Shown here piece after piece: positions 60,717 to 64,000 of a stretch of 64,000 nucleotides of DNA. The notes below the pieces were generated by a model. That model was given only the letters and a program-made list of their open reading frames with translations, did no database searches and was not told the origin of the DNA. Origin of the DNA: Parvularcula lutaonensis. Lineage in GTDB: Bacteria; Pseudomonadota; Alphaproteobacteria; Caulobacterales; Parvularculaceae. The stretch's first letter is position 1, and every line of letters begins with the position of its first letter. The stretch is from the NCBI RefSeq assembly GCF_014651915.1, contig NZ_BMXU01000002.1:186001-250000 (forward strand), written 5' to 3'. A program made the position numbers and the translations under genes.

Positions 60717-61385
60717 TTAGTGTCCGTGCGTGTTGCGTTCGGCGAAGGCCGCCACCTCGGCAGCGTAGCGCTCCTCGACGGGCGTGAAGGCGTTCTTGTC
60801 CTCGTCATAGGCTTCGACGGCGCCGGTCTTGATGTCGTAGACCCAGCCGTGGAGTTTGACCCTGCCCGCGGCGAGAGCGGCAGCGACCGTCGGATGCGTC
60901 CGAAGGTGCTGGAGCTGCAGCAGCACGTTCTCCTGAATGAGGAGATGCATCTTCTCCGGATCGGGCATGTTGGCGCCCTTCTCGTTGACCACGGCGACAG
61001 CCGCCGCCGAGAAGCTCAGCCATTCCTTCGTATGCGGAAGGCTCGACAGGGCATCGAGGTTCATCGCCCCCTTCATCGCACCGCACTCCGTGTGGCCGCA
61101 GACAACGATATGCGGGACCTTCAGCGCGCCGACCGCGAACTCGATGGACGCCGTCATCGCGCCTGTCGCGGTGGTGTGCGGCGGGACGATGTTGCCGGCG
61201 TTGCGGCAGATGAAGAGCTGGCCCGGCTCGGTGGACGTCATCATCGACGGGTCGATCCTGCTGTCCGAGCAGGTGATGAACAGAGCTTCGGGCTCCTGCC
61301 CGGTCGCCAGCTTCTCGAACAGGTCCTTGTGCTTGGGGAAGGTCTCTTTCTGGAACTTCACGACGCCAGCGGCGATTGTGGGCAC
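60717..61385 (-). CDS. Beta-class carbonic anhydrase
   Basis: Zinc enzyme that interconverts CO2 and bicarbonate; 222 residues from the GTG at 61385, with AAGGAGA upstream. Zinc ligands and catalytic pair are Cys39 and Asp41 (TCSDSRIDP), His98 and Cys101 (CGHTECGAMKG). It is first in a two-gene unit with the SulP transporter, so it probably makes or consumes the transported bicarbonate. A frame to 61535 would add a non-conserved leader. Confidence 0.93.
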   Translation of the reverse strand: MPTIAAGVVKFQKETFPKHKDLFEKLATGQEPEALFITCSDSRIDPSMMTSTEPGQLFICRNAGNIVPPHTTATGAMTASIEFAVGALKVPHIVVCGHTECGAMKGAMNLDALSSLPHTKEWLSFSAAAVAVVNEKGANMPDPEKMHLLIQENVLLQLQHLRTHPTVAAALAAGRVKLHGWVYDIKTGAVEAYDEDKNAFTPVEERYAAEVAAFAERNTHGH

Positions 61386-61635
61386 GGCCGTCTCCTTCTG
61401 CTTTATATCTCGTATCGTTGCAGAGATTGTATCATCGCCGATGGCAACCGCGAGTTTCAGCAACTTATGTGGAGATAGGCTTTTCCTATAGAGCCGATCG
61501 GCATTCGCGATGAGCAGGCCGCAGGCCCTCCTCAAGAGGTTAGCAGCCGGCGGCGCGAACCTTGTGATTGCTCATCCTTTCCTGACAAGCAGGAGGGACG
61601 GCTCTGTTCTCAGGAAGCTTGGGTGCGACGTGCGC

Positions 61636-61911
61636 TTAAGGCGCGGTCTTTTCAATCGCGCTGCGAATGACGGGCGGACAGCGGCGCTTGATCTTGCGCA
61701 GCGAGCTATCGACCGAGGTGAAGCGGCAGCGCAGTTTCCGGACGACGTTCTGGACCGGCTTGAAATATGGCGCGAGGAGCAGGAGCCCCAGCGCGATCAT
61801 GATCAGGCCGACAGGAATGGGCAGAGGGAAGAGCACGAGCCCGAAGATCACCAAGGCTGAGCCTGTGACCTTATGCAAGAGAGTAAGAAGGCTTGCAGTA
61901 AGCGGGCCCAT
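61636..61911 (-). CDS. Small membrane protein (PGPGW-like), second copy
   Basis: 91 residues, one long or two short hydrophobic segments (VTGSALVIFGLVLFPLPIPV and GLIMIALGLLLLAPYFKPVQ), then a basic amphipathic tail (VVRKLRCRFTSVDSSLRKIK). Its order resembles the protein at 30214-30477 (P.P.G....GLALL, then Arg-rich helix), so the two are probably related, though weakly. The function is unknown. Confidence 0.7.
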   Translation of the reverse strand: MGPLTASLLTLLHKVTGSALVIFGLVLFPLPIPVGLIMIALGLLLLAPYFKPVQNVVRKLRCRFTSVDSSLRKIKRRCPPVIRSAIEKTAP

Positions 61912-62065
61912 TCATCCTCCACCGTTGCGATCCAATAACAAACTGGCGAGCGCGTCGCAATTGTAAAATACGCACGATGATCGCCCGGTGAAGGATGATT
62001 ACGAGTTTTTCGGCTGCGACTTAACCGTAGGTGACGGATCGTGCTCGCTCCGCCATAGGGCGTGC

Positions 62066-63583
62066 ATGGCCTATCGTTCCCTCCGCGACTTTCTCCAGAA
62101 GCTCGAGCAAGAAGGCGAGCTTCTCCGCGTCAAAGACCCGGTTTCCACGGTGTTGGAGATGACCGCCTTCCAGCGCGAAATGCTCGCGCGGGGTGGTCCG
62201 GCAGTCCTCTTCGAAAACGTGATCCAGGAAGACGGCACCCCCTCGGACATGCCGGTCTTGGTGAATCTCTTCGGGACAGTTCGCCGCGTCGCGATGGCCG
62301 TGACCTTTGGCGGCAAGGAGCGCCGAACCGGTGAAGAGCTCCGCGAAGTCGGCGAGACCCTCGCCTTCCTGCGCCAGCCCGAGCCGCCACAGGGCCTGAA
62401 GGATGCCATGGAACTCCTGCCGCTGGCCAAGCAGGTCCTCGCCATGCGCCCCTCTTCGACCAAGAAGGCCCCCTGCCAGCAAGTCGTGCTGACCGGCGAC
62501 GATATCGACCTGCACAGGATCCCGATCCAGACCTGCTGGCCTGGCGAGCCCGCGCCCCTCATCACCTGGCCTCTGATCGTCACGAAAGGCCCGTCGGACA
62601 AGCGCGAGGATGCCTTCAATCTCGGAATCTACCGCATGCAGCGGCTGGGCCGGAACAAGACGATCATGCGCTGGCTCAAGCATCGCGGCGGCGCCCAGCA
62701 TCACCAGCGCTGGTCAAAGGAAAAGTCCGAGCCCCTGCCCGCCGCGGCCGTCCTTGGCGCGGACCCCGGAACGATTCTCGCGGCCGTCACGCCTGTCCCG
62801 GACACCCTCTCGGAATACCAGTTCGCCGGTCTCCTTCGCGGCAAGAAGGCCGAGCTCGTCGACTGCAAGACCGTGCCGCTGAAAGTCCCTGCCGAAGCTG
62901 AGATCGTCCTCGAAGGCTATGTCTCCCTCGATGAGTATGCCGATGAAGGCCCCTATGGCGATCATACCGGCTACTACAATTCGGTGGAAAAGTTCCCGGT
63001 CTTCACGGTGACAGCCATCACCATGCGCAAGGACCCGATCTACCTCTCGACCTTCACCGGCCGTCCGCCGGATGAGCCATCGGTGCTGGGCGAGGCGCTG
63101 AACGAGGTCTTCATCCCCCTCCTCCAGCAGCAATTCCCGGAGATCACCGATTTCTGGCTGCCGCCCGAGGGCTGCAGCTACCGGATCGCCGTCATCTCCA
63201 TGAAGAAGGCCTATGCGGGCCACGCCAAGCGGGTGATGCTGGGCGCATGGAGCTACCTCCGGCAATTCATGTACACCAAATGGGTGATCGTCGTGGACGA
63301 CGACATCGATGCGCGGAACTGGGAAGATGTCTGGTGGGCGATCTCCACCAAGATGGATCCGGCCCGTGACATCACTGTCCTCGACAATACGCCCATCGAT
63401 TACCTCGACTTCGCCTCGCCCGTGTCCGGCCTCGGGTCGAAAATCGGCCTCGACGCCACGGACAAATGGGAGGGCGAGACCAACCGGGAGTGGGGCGAAG
63501 TGCTTTCCATGGACCCGGAGGTGGAAAGCCGGATGAAATCACTAATCGACAAGTTGACGGATGGTGGAGCGGCGTCAGGATAG
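62066..63583 (+). CDS. ubiD: UbiD-family decarboxylase
   Basis: Prenyl-FMN-dependent decarboxylase; in ubiquinone synthesis it removes CO2 from the polyprenyl hydroxybenzoate. It has 505 residues from ATG 62066 (AGGG upstream). Present are [20 protein letters not shown], the catalytic region [20 protein letters not shown] and the [20 protein letters not shown] segment. The ubiX partner that makes prenyl-FMN is not in the window. A frame from 61988 adds 26 non-conserved residues. Confidence 0.93.
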   Translation: MAYRSLRDFLQKLEQEGELLRVKDPVSTVLEMTAFQREMLARGGPAVLFENVIQEDGTPSDMPVLVNLFGTVRRVAMAVTFGGKERRTGEELREVGETLAFLRQPEPPQGLKDAMELLPLAKQVLAMRPSSTKKAPCQQVVLTGDDIDLHRIPIQTCWPGEPAPLITWPLIVTKGPSDKREDAFNLGIYRMQRLGRNKTIMRWLKHRGGAQHHQRWSKEKSEPLPAAAVLGADPGTILAAVTPVPDTLSEYQFAGLLRGKKAELVDCKTVPLKVPAEAEIVLEGYVSLDEYADEGPYGDHTGYYNSVEKFPVFTVTAITMRKDPIYLSTFTGRPPDEPSVLGEALNEVFIPLLQQQFPEITDFWLPPEGCSYRIAVISMKKAYAGHAKRVMLGAWSYLRQFMYTKWVIVVDDDIDARNWEDVWWAISTKMDPARDITVLDNTPIDYLDFASPVSGLGSKIGLDATDKWEGETNREWGEVLSMDPEVESRMKSLIDKLTDGGAASG

Positions 63584-63645
63584 GCAAGCAGGGCATCGTC
63601 TTGTGTCATGGACAAGGGTTCGGGCGCATTTGGTGGGGTAGTTCT

Positions 63646-64000
63646 ATGAAGTCGTTCCGTCTGTTTCTCGCTACTGTTTGTTTCGCAGTCGCGCTTTCTG
63701 GCTGCACGGGCGGCGGAGGCGGCGACGGCACAAGCGGAAGCGGCGGATCACCGACGCCGCCGCCGACCACCCCGCCTCCACCTCCGCCGCCTCCGCCGCC
63801 GCCACCCCCGGCAGAGACCTTCTCGGTCAGCGGCCAGGTGCTGGCCGATCCCATCCTGACGGTGGACAGCGACCTTGCGGATCCGAACAACTCGAACACC
63901 GCCAACGGCACGATCAGCCAAGCCCAGTTCATCGACCCCGACGCAGAAGTGCGCGGCTATATTCAGTGCACGGGAAAAATATCGCCAAGCGACCCCTGCG
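63646..64000 (+). CDS. Lipoprotein with Gly-rich and polyproline linker (partial)
   Basis: Begins at ATG 63646 and runs off the right edge. The signal ends in a lipobox, LSGC, with Cys20, followed by a Gly/Ser stretch and a Pro tract of 13 prolines after PTPPPTT. The next part (TFSVSGQVLADPILTVDSDL, then DPNNSNTAN) looks like the start of a secreted pre-peptidase-like or beta domain of the type found in large exported proteases, but the catalytic part is outside the window. Function cannot be decided. Confidence 0.7.
   Translation, partial: MKSFRLFLATVCFAVALSGCTGGGGGDGTSGSGGSPTPPPTTPPPPPPPPPPPPPAETFSVSGQVLADPILTVDSDLADPNNSNTANGTISQAQFIDPDAEVRGYIQCTGKISPSDPC

Noticed and set aside
58993-60720. 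575-residue charged open frame on the plus strand
   Set aside because: Antisense to the SulP transporter gene; the Asp/Arg/His-rich content is typical of such shadows.
61510-61860. 116-residue plus-strand frame near 61.6 kb
   Set aside because: Mostly antisense to the small membrane protein gene, with a polar repetitive tail (EHEPEDHQG) typical of shadows.

Overview
The window is a 64 kb, gene-dense, GC-rich stretch of an alphaproteobacterial chromosome. It carries no rRNA, tRNA, IS element, phage gene or CRISPR array that I can see. The class is suggested by several features: the gene order mutM-rpsT-dnaA-dnaN-recF-gyrB, a CckA-type hybrid kinase, a class I lysyl-tRNA synthetase, a separate F0 operon with both b' and b subunits, a coxC-DUF983-SURF1 block, DUF2093, a TIGR02301 protein and a 3-hydroxybutyrate dehydrogenase/patatin pair. 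TonB receptor, PutP, SulP and BCCT genes fit a marine or saline heterotroph, perhaps near Parvularculales or Hyphomonadales. That last placement is inference.

Layout. 0-10 kb: a TonB-dependent receptor (cut by the window edge), an AraC regulator, a proline/Na+ symporter, divergent proA and proB, and cckA with an unusually long N-terminus. 10-16 kb: patatin/DUF302 pair, fasciclin, GST, a lipoprotein and an Lhr-type helicase. 16-28 kb: replication and housekeeping block on the minus strand (gyrB, recF, dnaN, dnaA, rpsT, mutM, groEL, groES). A CIRCE operator lies upstream of groES, and two AT-rich gaps each hold a near-consensus DnaA box. 28-42 kb, mostly plus: tadA, acyl-CoA dehydrogenase, lysK, mscS (with a likely N-terminal frameshift), a LysR regulator, prkA, a half patatin coupled to purU, an M3 oligopeptidase lipoprotein and pyrophosphatase.

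41-50 kb: hydroxybutyrate dehydrogenase and patatin, then three tandem diverged copies of an unrecognised secreted protein. Next is a SRAP/HMCES-type protein whose catalytic Cys2 is Asn, head-to-head with a Nudix hydrolase through overlapping start codons. TIGR02301, a membrane protein, dihydroorotase, an M23 peptidase and DUF2093 follow. 50-57 kb: the ATP synthase F0 operon (atpI-B-E-F'-F), a coiled-coil lipoprotein whose start codon abuts the atp terminator, a BCCT transporter without a normal start codon, and SURF1, DUF983 and coxC. 57-64 kb: a PG-binding/Sel1 membrane protein with a Cys-rich lipoprotein, SulP with beta-carbonic anhydrase, a small membrane protein, UbiD, and the start of a Gly/Pro-rich exported lipoprotein.

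Most of the window is core metabolism and information processing. The least explained part is 43.3-47 kb: the tandem secreted paralogues next to a SRAP protein lacking its catalytic cysteine.
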